Positions 7,898 through 14,583 of a stretch of DNA of 42,606 nt are shown here, piece by piece. Each line of letters begins with the position of its first letter. Position 1 is the first letter of the stretch. The DNA is from a bacterium UBA2219 (GTDB taxonomy: Bacteria; Desulfobacterota; Deferrimicrobia; Deferrimicrobiales; Deferrimicrobiaceae). Made by a program: the position numbers and the translations under genes. The notes below the pieces were generated by a model that worked only from the letters and a program-made list of their open reading frames with translations, was not told the origin of the DNA and made no database searches. The stretch lies in contig DCUH01000021.1 of NCBI GenBank assembly GCA_002327765.1, positions 1 through 42,606 on the forward strand. Direction: 5' to 3'.

Positions 7898-9202
7898 ATG
7901 GCGATGTACTGGGAACCCGACAAGGAGTGCATGGACCGGGAGGAACTGGAGCAGCTCCAGCTCGAGCGGCTGCAGTCCACGCTCAACCGGGTCTGCGCGC
8001 ACGTGCCGTTCTACCGGAGGAAGTTCGACGAGCTGGGGATCGCCCCCGAGGACGTCCAGTCGCTCTCCGACGCGGCGCGCCTGCCCTTCACCATGAAGTC
8101 CGACCTGCGGGACAACTACCCGTACGGCATGTTCGCCGTCCCGCTGCGGGAGGTGGTGCGCGTGCACGCCTCCTCCGGCACGACGGGCATGGCCACGGTG
8201 GTGGGGTACACGCGCAACGACCTGAAGAACTGGAGCAACCTCGTTGCGCGGATCATCACCATGGCGGGGGTGACCAAGGACGACGTCATCCAGGTCTCCT
8301 TCGGGTACGGCATGTTCACGGGGGCCCTGGGGCTCCATTACGGGGCGGAGCGTGTCGGGGCGTCGGTGATCCCCGCCTCCAGCGGGAACACCGCGCGCCA
8401 GATCCAGTTCATGAGGGACTTCAAGTCGACCGCACTGGTCGCCACGCCCTCCTACGCCCTGCTGCTCGGCGACACGCTGCGCGAGATGGGGATCCCCGTC
8501 TCCGCCCTGTCGCTCAAGTGGGGGCTGTTCGGCTCGGAGCCGTGGTCCGAGGCGATGCGCAAGGAGATCGAGTCGAAGCTCGGGATCGTCGCCACCGACA
8601 ACTACGGGCTCTCCGAGGTGATGGGGCCCGGCATCTCCGGGGAGTGCCTCGAGCGCAACGGCCTCCACTTCAACGAGGACCATTTCCTCGTCGAGGTAGT
8701 CGACCCGGAGACGCTGGCGCCCGTGCCGGACGGGGAGGTGGGGGAGCTGGTCCTCACCTCGCTGACCAAGGAGGCGTTCCCGGTGATCCGGTACCGGACC
8801 CGCGACCTGGTCCGGATGCTTTCGGGCGAATGCCCGTGCGGGCGGACGGGGCGCCGGATGAGCCGCGTGCTGGGGCGGACCGACGACATGCTCATCATCC
8901 GCGGGGTCAACGTCTACCCGCTCCAGATCGAGCACGTCCTGATGGAGATCGAGGGTACGGAGCCGTACTACCAGATCGTCGTCGACCGGAAGGGGGCGAT
9001 GGACGAGGCGACGGTGCTGGTGGCCGCCGGGGAGTCGATCTTCTTCGACACGATGCGCAAGCAGAAGGAGATGGTGGACCGGATCCGGGCCAAGCTCCGG
9101 CAGGAGCTCGGGATCACCGTCGAGGTGAAGCTGGTGGAGCGGAAGAGCCTCCAGCAGTTCGAGGGGAAGGCGAAGCGCGTCGTCGACAACAGGAAGCTGT
9201 AA
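7898..9202 (+). CDS. paaK: Phenylacetate-CoA ligase
   Basis: A complete 434-residue PaaK-family AMP-forming CoA ligase. The adenylate-binding loop SSGTTGMATVVGYT is at residues 92-105; NYGLSEVMGPG, the hinge YRTRDLVR, the FeS/zinc-like CPCGRTGRRM and the late GRTDDMLIIRGVNVYPLQIE follow in the usual order, ending EGKAKRVVDNRKL. It converts phenylacetate or a related aryl-acid to its CoA thioester. AGGAGGG precedes the ATG, seven bases after livF. This is the second paaK in the window, so the two probably differ in substrate. The last three codons (AGG AAG CTG) and the stop lie at or within the left inverted repeat of the element at 9192-9502, so the C-terminus may have been reshaped by it. 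Confidence 0.93.
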   Translation: MAMYWEPDKECMDREELEQLQLERLQSTLNRVCAHVPFYRRKFDELGIAPEDVQSLSDAARLPFTMKSDLRDNYPYGMFAVPLREVVRVHASSGTTGMATVVGYTRNDLKNWSNLVARIITMAGVTKDDVIQVSFGYGMFTGALGLHYGAERVGASVIPASSGNTARQIQFMRDFKSTALVATPSYALLLGDTLREMGIPVSALSLKWGLFGSEPWSEAMRKEIESKLGIVATDNYGLSEVMGPGISGECLERNGLHFNEDHFLVEVVDPETLAPVPDGEVGELVLTSLTKEAFPVIRYRTRDLVRMLSGECPCGRTGRRMSRVLGRTDDMLIIRGVNVYPLQIEHVLMEIEGTEPYYQIVVDRKGAMDEATVLVAAGESIFFDTMRKQKEMVDRIRAKLRQELGITVEVKLVERKSLQQFEGKAKRVVDNRKL

Positions 9203-9502
9203 TGTCCCGTATCGGAAACAGGCCGGCATTCGAGCGCCGGCCGCTGACGGGCCTCCATGCCCTCCGCGGCACTTGGCCATCCATGGCCATCGCTGCCGTC
9301 TCCCGCGGAGTTGTGCCCCTCATGCCGGGAAAGGGGTTTGGGGCCGGCTTTGCGGGGTACCCCAAGGAACGAATTTCGTTCGAGAGAGGGGCGCTCCCTC
9401 ACCGCACTTTCCAAGTACGCCTCGGTCGCGCGCCTTGCGGAAACGGCGCATCGACGCTCTCGGTGCTTCGGCCTCTTTTCGACACGGGGCATTCCAGCTT
9501 CC
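9192..9502. repeat. 311-bp non-coding element with imperfect terminal inverted repeats
   Basis: The stretch between paaK2 and rsmI holds no convincing gene. Its ends are inverted copies of each other: 9192-9226 and the reverse complement of 9468-9502 match at 29 of 35 positions by hand alignment. Internal inverted repeats include GGCCGGC/GCCGGCC (9221-9227, 9236-9242), CTCCGCGG/CCGCGGAG (9262-9269, 9303-9310) enclosing TGGCCATCCATGGCCA (9274-9289), GGGGTACCCC (9354-9363) and GAACGAA-T-TTCGTTC (9367-9381). This resembles a MITE-like palindromic element or a structured RNA. No target duplication or transposase is seen. Open frames cross it on both strands (for example 9202-9516 plus, 104 codons), but none resembles a known protein. 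Confidence 0.6.
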
Positions 9503-9512
9503 CCAGGCGACC

Positions 9513-10358
9513 ATGAGCACCGGTACTCTCTACATCGTGGCGACGCCGCTGGGGAACCTCGAGGACGTAACCCTCCGCGCGCTGCGCATCCTGCGCGAGG
9601 TGCCGCTGATCGCCTGCGAGGACACGCGGCGCACCGTGAAGCTGCTCAACCGCTACGAGATCCGCACGCCGATGACGCCCTTCCACGACCACAACAAGCT
9701 GCAGGCGGGGGCGGCGCTGATGCGCCGCCTGAAAGACGGGCAGAGCGTCGCCCTGGTGTCCGACGCAGGGACGCCCGGGGTCTCCGACCCGGGGTACGAG
9801 CTGGTCCGCGACGCCGTCGCTGCGGGGGTCCCGGTCGAGGCGGTCCCCGGGCCGTCGGCGCTGATCTGCGCCCTCGTCGTCTCCGGGCTGCCCACGGACC
9901 GCTTCGCCTTCGAGGGGTTCCTGCCGAACCGCCCGGGGGCCCGCCGGAAGGCGCTATCGACGCTGTCGGGCGAGGCGCGGACGATGATCTTCTACGAGTC
10001 GCCGCAGCGGATCGCCGCTTTCCTGGCGGACGCCTGCAGGGCGTTCGGCGGACGGCGGGGCTGCGTCGTGCGGGAGCTGACGAAGGTGCACGAGGAGGTC
10101 CTCCGGGGGACGCTGCCGGAGCTTTCTGCGGAGATCTCCGGGCGGGAGAGCGTTCCCGGGGAGATCACCGTGGTGGTCGCGGGGGCCCCGAAGCGCGCCG
10201 CCGTGTCCGTGGAGGACGCCGTGGCGGAGGCGCTGGCGGACGCTTCGGAAGGCGCGTCGTCGAGGGACCTGGCGCGGGAGGTCTCCGGGCGGACGGGGCT
10301 GTCGAAGAAGGAGGTCTACGAGGAGATCCTCCGGAGGCGCCGCGGGGAGGAAAGCTGA
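9513..10358 (+). CDS. rsmI: 16S rRNA 2'-O-methyltransferase RsmI
   Basis: A 281-residue SAM-dependent methyltransferase of the tetrapyrrole-methylase fold. Conserved blocks are VATPLGNLED (9-18), CEDTRRT (35-41), VSDAGTPGVSDPG (82-94), PGPSALICALVVSGLPTDRFAFEGFLP and the FYESPQR segment. RsmI methylates the ribose of C1402 in 16S rRNA. The frame is open further upstream into the inverted-repeat element; ATG 9513 is chosen because the family starts with exactly this short lead (MSTGTLYIVATPLGN). There is no strong ribosome site; CCAGGCG lies immediately upstream. The gene starts 10 bases beyond the right end of the element, which may therefore supply its promoter. Confidence 0.93.
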   Translation: MSTGTLYIVATPLGNLEDVTLRALRILREVPLIACEDTRRTVKLLNRYEIRTPMTPFHDHNKLQAGAALMRRLKDGQSVALVSDAGTPGVSDPGYELVRDAVAAGVPVEAVPGPSALICALVVSGLPTDRFAFEGFLPNRPGARRKALSTLSGEARTMIFYESPQRIAAFLADACRAFGGRRGCVVRELTKVHEEVLRGTLPELSAEISGRESVPGEITVVVAGAPKRAAVSVEDAVAEALADASEGASSRDLAREVSGRTGLSKKEVYEEILRRRRGEES

Positions 10359-10394
10359 CCGCGGCGCCCCCGGAAGCGGAACGGGATGCCTTGC

Positions 10395-10691
10395 TCAGAC
10401 GCCGGTGGAGACGAGCAGGGAGTCCGAGACGTTGGTCACCAGGGCGTGGAACTTGCCCCTCGCCTTCAGGAAATCCGGGTTGGTCAGGATCTTCTCGAGG
10501 GCGGCCAGCGACTCGATGTCCACCTGGACGATCCGCTGCGGGGTCTCGCCGCCCAGCATGCTCTTGAACTTCCGAACCGCCTTGACCCCTTTCTGCTTCG
10601 CCCAGACGTTCTTCCCCAGCCCCTTCACGTACCGCTCGTACTCGGCCTGCTTCCCCGGCAGGACGTCGAACCGGTATTCGAACGTGATCAT
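10395..10691 (-). CDS. Small dimeric alpha/beta-barrel protein
   Basis: A 98-residue protein, MITFEYRFDVLPGKQAEYERYVKGLGK..., with the beta-alpha-beta pattern of the dimeric alpha/beta-barrel (ABM/EthD-like) superfamily: an N-terminal strand, a helix over the PGKQAEYERYV segment typical of these proteins, and a repeat of the pattern with VQVDIESLAALEKIL. Members are small mono-oxygenases, heme-degrading or ligand-binding proteins; no catalytic residues can be assigned. GGAGG lies 7 bases upstream of the ATG. It follows the dehydrogenase gene by 33 bases on the same strand, so the two may be co-expressed. Confidence 0.65.
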   Translation of the reverse strand: MITFEYRFDVLPGKQAEYERYVKGLGKNVWAKQKGVKAVRKFKSMLGGETPQRIVQVDIESLAALEKILTNPDFLKARGKFHALVTNVSDSLLVSTGV

Positions 10692-10724
10692 CTGCGCCCC
10701 TCCTTTTCCGGTTGTCGTTCCGTT

Positions 10725-11756
10725 TCAGTCGATGCGAAGTACGATCTTGCCGAACTGCCTCTTCTCCTCGAGGATCTCCATGGCCTCCCGGACGCGGGAA
10801 AGGGGATACGCCGCGTCCACCACGGGCTTGAGCTTCCCATCCCCCACGGTCTTGAGCATCGCGGCGAACTCGCCGTGGGTCCCCATCGTGGAGCCGTAGA
10901 TGGTGAGCTGGTTCCAGAAGATGCGCGCCAGGTCGGTCTGCGGGTCGGGGCCCGTCGTGGCCCCGCAGGTGACCAGGCGCCCGCCCCGGGCCGCGGCCGC
11001 GATCGACTTCCTCCACGTGGCCTTGCCCACGGAGTCGAGGACCACGTCGACGCCCCGCTTCCCCGTGAGCGCCCGGACTTCCTTTGCGAAGTCGGCCTTC
11101 GAGTGGTCGATCCCCGCCTCGGCCCCCAGCATTCTTGCGCGGGCCAGCTTGTCGGGGCTGCCGGAGGTGACGAACACCGTCATGCCCAGCAGCCGGGCGA
11201 TCTGGAGGGCGGCCGTCGCCACGCCGCCGCCGATGCCGACGATCAGCAGCGTCTCCCCCGGGAGGACGCGCGCCCGGGTGACCAGCATTCTCCACGCGGT
11301 GAGGAAGGTCAGCGGGAACGCCGCCGCTTCCTCCCAGGAAAGGCCCGCCGGCTTCGGGTACGCGTTTTCCGCGGGAACGAGGACGTACTGCGCGAACGTG
11401 CCGGGGAGGTGCTCCCCGATCAGCCGGAAGGCGACGCACAGGGAATGCTCCCCCATCCGGCAAAATTCGCAGCCCCCGCAGCAGACCCCCGGGTTCAGCA
11501 CGACCTCGTCGCCGTCCTTGAGGCCGGTTACCCCCGGCCCCTTCCCGTCGACCACGCCCGCGCCGTCGGAGCCCATAACGTGCGGCAGCGCGGGGGCGAT
11601 GCCCGGGATGCCGTCCCGGACGAAGATGTCGAGACGGTTCAGCGCGGCCGCCTTGAGGCGCACCCTTACCGCGCCGGGGCCGGGAACCGGATCGGGCAGG
11701 GCTCCGACCTCGATCTTCTCCGGGCCTCCATGCTCTCGGAAAAAGGCCGCCTTCAC
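10725..11756 (-). CDS. Zinc-binding medium-chain dehydrogenase/quinone oxidoreductase-like protein
   Basis: A 343-residue MDR-superfamily enzyme: GroES-like N-terminal catalytic domain, then a Rossmann domain with the nucleotide loop VGIGGGVATAALQIARLLG. The structural zinc site is intact (C93, C96, C99, C107 in CCGGCEFCRMGEHSLC), and NRLDIFVRDGIPG plus PHVMGSDGAGVV are typical of alcohol/quinone reductase-like members. Enzymes of this type reduce or oxidise C=O or C=C bonds with NAD(P)H; the substrate is unknown. It starts 15 bases downstream of the response-regulator stop codon and is probably in the same transcript. Confidence 0.88.
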   Translation of the reverse strand: MKAAFFREHGGPEKIEVGALPDPVPGPGAVRVRLKAAALNRLDIFVRDGIPGIAPALPHVMGSDGAGVVDGKGPGVTGLKDGDEVVLNPGVCCGGCEFCRMGEHSLCVAFRLIGEHLPGTFAQYVLVPAENAYPKPAGLSWEEAAAFPLTFLTAWRMLVTRARVLPGETLLIVGIGGGVATAALQIARLLGMTVFVTSGSPDKLARARMLGAEAGIDHSKADFAKEVRALTGKRGVDVVLDSVGKATWRKSIAAAARGGRLVTCGATTGPDPQTDLARIFWNQLTIYGSTMGTHGEFAAMLKTVGDGKLKPVVDAAYPLSRVREAMEILEEKRQFGKIVLRID

Positions 11757-11771
11757 CGCGCCCTCCCCGTC

Positions 11772-12998
11772 CTACGGTTCCTGTTCGTGCGGCTCCTTCT
11801 TGCGGAGCTGCCGGTAGACGATCTCCGGGGGGATGTCGGAGGCGTCGATCATCGTCCCCTGCTTCTTCTTCGCAGAGATCCCCCGGACGAGGTGGGCCAG
11901 CTCGCGGACGTTCCCCGGCCAGTCGTACGGCTCGAGGATCGAGAGCGCGGCGGGGGTGAACCCCTTGAGCGGCTTCTTGCGGTCCTGGTTCACTTCCTCG
12001 AGGAAGTGGTGCAGCAGGAGGGGGACGTCCTCCCGCCGTTCGCGGAGCGGCGGGATGCGGACAGTCCCGGGCTCCAGCGTGGAGGCGAGCCGGGAGGGGA
12101 CGATCCCGCGGGTCCGGAGCTCGTCGAGGGGGAGCGTGGAGGAGGCGATGAAGCGGATGTTCAGCGGGACTTCCCTGCCTCCCTCGGCCGCCGGCAGGCT
12201 CTTCGTGTCGAGGAAATTGGCCAGCCGCTCGAGGGCCTCGCGCCCCGCCTCCTCGAGGTCGGAGACGAAGAGCGTCCCGTGGTTCGCCATCTCGATCCTG
12301 CCGGCCCGGAACGCCGCGGAGCGGTCCGGGGCCGAGGGGACGTGCCCGAACAGGTCCGCCGCGAGCCGCTCCTGCGGCACGCCGGAGCAGAGCACCGGGA
12401 CGAACAGCCCCGCCGCGCGGGGGCTGCAGAAGTGGACGAACCGGGCGAAGAAGCTGCGCCCGGACCCCCGCTCGCCGACCAGCAGCACGGGGTCGCCGGT
12501 CGGGGCGATCGCCTGCAGCGCGGAGATGACCCGCTCGATCACACCGCTGTCCCCGACGACGGACTGGATCTGGTACCCCGCTCGGACCTCGGATTTCAGG
12601 AACTGGTTCTCCCGCAAAAGCTGCCGCTGGGTGTAGGCTTTCTCGGTGAGGTTGAGCACTTCCTCGATCTTGAGCGGTTTCACGAGGTAGTGGAACGCGC
12701 CGTTGCGCATCGCCTCGATGGCGGTGTCGGCGGTGGCGTACCCGGTCATAAGGATGACCTCGACGTCGGGCCGGACCTCCTTGGAGGCGCGCAAAAGGTC
12801 GATCCCGCTTTCGCCCGGCATCATGAGATCGGTGAGGATGACGTCGAACTGACCGCGCTCCAGCTTCTCGATGCCGTCGGACCCGGAGCCAGCGCCGGTG
12901 ACTTCCCATCCGTTCTCGGCGAGGACGGTGGTGAGCAGGCCGACGATCGAGGATTCGTCGTCGACCACGAGGATGCGCTTCAGCGGGGTGCTCGTCAT
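11772..12998 (-). CDS. NtrC-like response regulator with degenerate AAA+ domain and no DNA-binding domain
   Basis: The 408-residue protein has an intact receiver domain (acid pocket D13-D14, phospho-acceptor D57 in LTDLMMPG, K107 in VKPL), a linker helix and a sigma-54-activator-type AAA+ region. That AAA+ region is degenerate: Walker A reads GERGSGRS (175-182) with arginine for lysine, the GAFTGA loop is replaced by PSAPDRS (221-227), Walker B reads TLFVSDLEE without the DE pair, and the usual arginine-finger stretch is altered. RIPPLRERREDVPLL and WPGNVREL remain. The protein ends without the Fis-type helix-turn-helix. It cannot be expected to activate sigma-54 polymerase; it may act by protein contact. 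ATG 12998, five bases after the upstream stop, is preferred; an in-frame ATG at 13031 is the alternative. Confidence 0.85.
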   Translation of the reverse strand: MTSTPLKRILVVDDESSIVGLLTTVLAENGWEVTGAGSGSDGIEKLERGQFDVILTDLMMPGESGIDLLRASKEVRPDVEVILMTGYATADTAIEAMRNGAFHYLVKPLKIEEVLNLTEKAYTQRQLLRENQFLKSEVRAGYQIQSVVGDSGVIERVISALQAIAPTGDPVLLVGERGSGRSFFARFVHFCSPRAAGLFVPVLCSGVPQERLAADLFGHVPSAPDRSAAFRAGRIEMANHGTLFVSDLEEAGREALERLANFLDTKSLPAAEGGREVPLNIRFIASSTLPLDELRTRGIVPSRLASTLEPGTVRIPPLRERREDVPLLLHHFLEEVNQDRKKPLKGFTPAALSILEPYDWPGNVRELAHLVRGISAKKKQGTMIDASDIPPEIVYRQLRKKEPHEQEP

Positions 12999-13003
12999 CG
13001 CGT

Positions 13004-13306
13004 TTAGGGTTTCCTCCTTCGCACCGCCCACCAGGCGGCGCCCGCCCCGGCGGCGAAAATGATGATCAGCGACGCGACCTCCAGCTTCCTGTAGCGGGAA
13101 CGGCTCATCTTCTCCGTCGCCGCGCGGTCCTCGAAGGTGATCTCCCCGCCGTCGTCCGCCGCGGCGGGGAAGGGGGAAGCAAGCAGCAGGAACAGGGCGA
13201 AGAACGCGGCGGCGAGGAACCAGGCCGCCCGCGCTCGGGAACCGTGTTCGCGGCGGTCGATCCGACGGGCAGGTGCCATCAAAAGTTGTATACCACGTTT
13301 CCTCAT
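13004..13306 (-). CDS. Small membrane protein of unknown function
   Basis: A protein of about 100 residues with two hydrophobic stretches: AAWFLAAAFFALFLLLASPFPAAA (about 27-50, signal-peptide-like, possible cut after AAA) and VASLIIIFAAGAGAAWWAV (about 77-95) followed by a positive RRRKP end. Between them is a short polar segment (DDGGEITFEDRAATEKMSRSRYRKLE). If the first stretch is cleaved, the product is a small periplasm-facing protein with a C-terminal anchor. ATG 13306 overlaps the amrS stop as ATGA; an ATG at 13279 is the alternative but has no ribosome site. Its stop is five bases before the response-regulator start, so expression of the two is tightly linked. I recognise no family. 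Confidence 0.7.
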   Translation of the reverse strand: MRKRGIQLLMAPARRIDRREHGSRARAAWFLAAAFFALFLLLASPFPAAADDGGEITFEDRAATEKMSRSRYRKLEVASLIIIFAAGAGAAWWAVRRRKP

Positions 13307-14322
13307 GCCTTGGACGCGTAAAAGACGAAGCGCAGGCGCGCGCCGCAGGAGGCGCAGCGGTCGCCGGACAGCCCCACGGGGTCCGCGTCGAACCCGGCCC
13401 TGCGGACCACGGTGGCGCGGCAGCTTGGGCAGACGGTGTCTTCCGCCCCCGGGAGGCGGATGTTGCCGACGTAGACGTAGGGGAGACGCGCCTTCGCCGC
13501 GCGCCAGGCCGCCTCGAGGCGCGCGGCCGGGGTGGGGGGCGCCGTGGCGCGGTGCTGGGGGAAGTACCGGGAGATGTGGAGCGGGATCTCCGGGTCCGTC
13601 GCCTCGACGAAGTCGATCACCGCGCGCACCTGGGCGTCCGAGTCGTTGCGCCCCGTGTACAGGAGCGTGGTGAGCTCGACGTGCGTCCTCTTCGAGGCCG
13701 TCCGGATCGTGTCCAGGACGGCGGAGAGCTCTCCGCCGCAGACCTCGCGGTAGAAGGCCGGGTCCATCGATTTCAGGTCGATGTTCATCGCGTCCACGAA
13801 GGGGAGCAGCTCCTCCAGCGGCCCGGGGTTGACGAACCCGTTCGTCACCAGCACGTTCTTCATCCCCGCCGCGCGGAACGCCTTCGAGCAGTCCAGCACG
13901 AACTCGAACTGGACGAGCGGCTCGTTGTAGGTGTAGGCGATGCCGATCGACCGCTGCCTCTTCGCGGTCCCGACCAGGTCGTCGATCGTCACGTCCTCGA
14001 CGGGCGACTTCCCCTGGACCAGGTGCCAGTTCTGGCAGAACTCGCAGCGGAAGTTGCAGCCGACGGATCCGACGGAAAGGATGGATGCGCCGGGGTGGAA
14101 ATGGAACAGCGGTTTTTTTTCGATCGGGTCCATGGCGACGGCGGCCGCCTTCCCGTACGTCGTCGCGATCAGCGTCCCCCCGCGGTTCTCCCGGACGCCG
14201 CAGATCCCCGGCTTCCCCCGGGGGATTCGGCACCGGTGGGGGCACAGCCCGCACCGCACCGCGTCCTCCTCGGGCTGCCAGTACGAAGCGACTTTCGCGT
14301 CAGTACCGGACGTCGAACCCAT
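13303..14322 (-). CDS. amrS: AmmeMemoRadiSam-system radical SAM enzyme
   Basis: A 339-residue radical SAM protein with the cluster motif CNFRCEFC (C89, C93, C96) followed by QNW, the signature of the AmrS/PflA-like group. An N-terminal cysteine set (C24, C27, C31, C41) and a C-terminal pair of CxxC knuckles (CPSC, CASC) match that family. YTYNEPLVQFEF and DAMNIDLKSMDPAFYRE are further conserved blocks. The usual partners AmrA (AMMECR1) and AmrB (Memo) are not in this window. The reaction is not firmly established. ATG 14322 has GGGGAG seven bases upstream and lies inside the acylphosphatase 3' end (23-base overlap). Confidence 0.88.
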   Translation of the reverse strand: MGSTSGTDAKVASYWQPEEDAVRCGLCPHRCRIPRGKPGICGVRENRGGTLIATTYGKAAAVAMDPIEKKPLFHFHPGASILSVGSVGCNFRCEFCQNWHLVQGKSPVEDVTIDDLVGTAKRQRSIGIAYTYNEPLVQFEFVLDCSKAFRAAGMKNVLVTNGFVNPGPLEELLPFVDAMNIDLKSMDPAFYREVCGGELSAVLDTIRTASKRTHVELTTLLYTGRNDSDAQVRAVIDFVEATDPEIPLHISRYFPQHRATAPPTPAARLEAAWRAAKARLPYVYVGNIRLPGAEDTVCPSCRATVVRRAGFDADPVGLSGDRCASCGARLRFVFYASKA

Positions 14323-14581
14323 GGTACGTCTCCCCGGGCTCCCGCCAGGAGAGGGCCACGTCGGTCACGTTCGCCCTCGGCGGGCCCGCCCTCAGGAATT
14401 CGAGGACCTTCTCGACCGCCGTCCGCTCCCCCTGCAGCACCGCCTCCACCTGCCGCCCCGGAAGGTTGCGCACCCAGCCGCGCACGCCCGCCTTCCACGC
14501 GGCCTCCTGCGTCGCGGCGCGGAAGCAGACCCCCTGCACCCGCCCCGAGACGATCACGTGGACCTCCGCGATATCCGCCAT
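14300..14581 (-). CDS. acyP: Acylphosphatase
   Basis: A 93-residue protein with the complete acylphosphatase pattern: VIVSGRVQGVCFRAATQEAAWKAG carries the phosphate-binding loop and catalytic arginine, and GWVRNLPGRQVEAVLQG carries the catalytic asparagine. Enzymes of this family hydrolyse acyl-phosphates such as carbamoyl-phosphate or 1,3-bisphosphoglycerate. Here it is two bases downstream of ligA and two genes after pgk, whose substrate is an acyl-phosphate; a functional link is possible but unproven. The ATG gives the usual family length. Confidence 0.92.
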   Translation of the reverse strand: MADIAEVHVIVSGRVQGVCFRAATQEAAWKAGVRGWVRNLPGRQVEAVLQGERTAVEKVLEFLRAGPPRANVTDVALSWREPGETYHGFDVRY

Positions 14582-14583
14582 CG

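Noticed and set aside
9202..9516. 104-codon plus-strand frame starting in the paaK stop (TAATG)
   Set aside because: It lies inside the inverted-repeat element, shows no recognisable domain, and frames are open on the other strand as well; not counted as a gene.
13004..13279. ATG 13279 as start of the small membrane protein
   Set aside because: No ribosome site precedes it; ATG 13306 overlaps the amrS stop as ATGA, in line with the rest of the operon.
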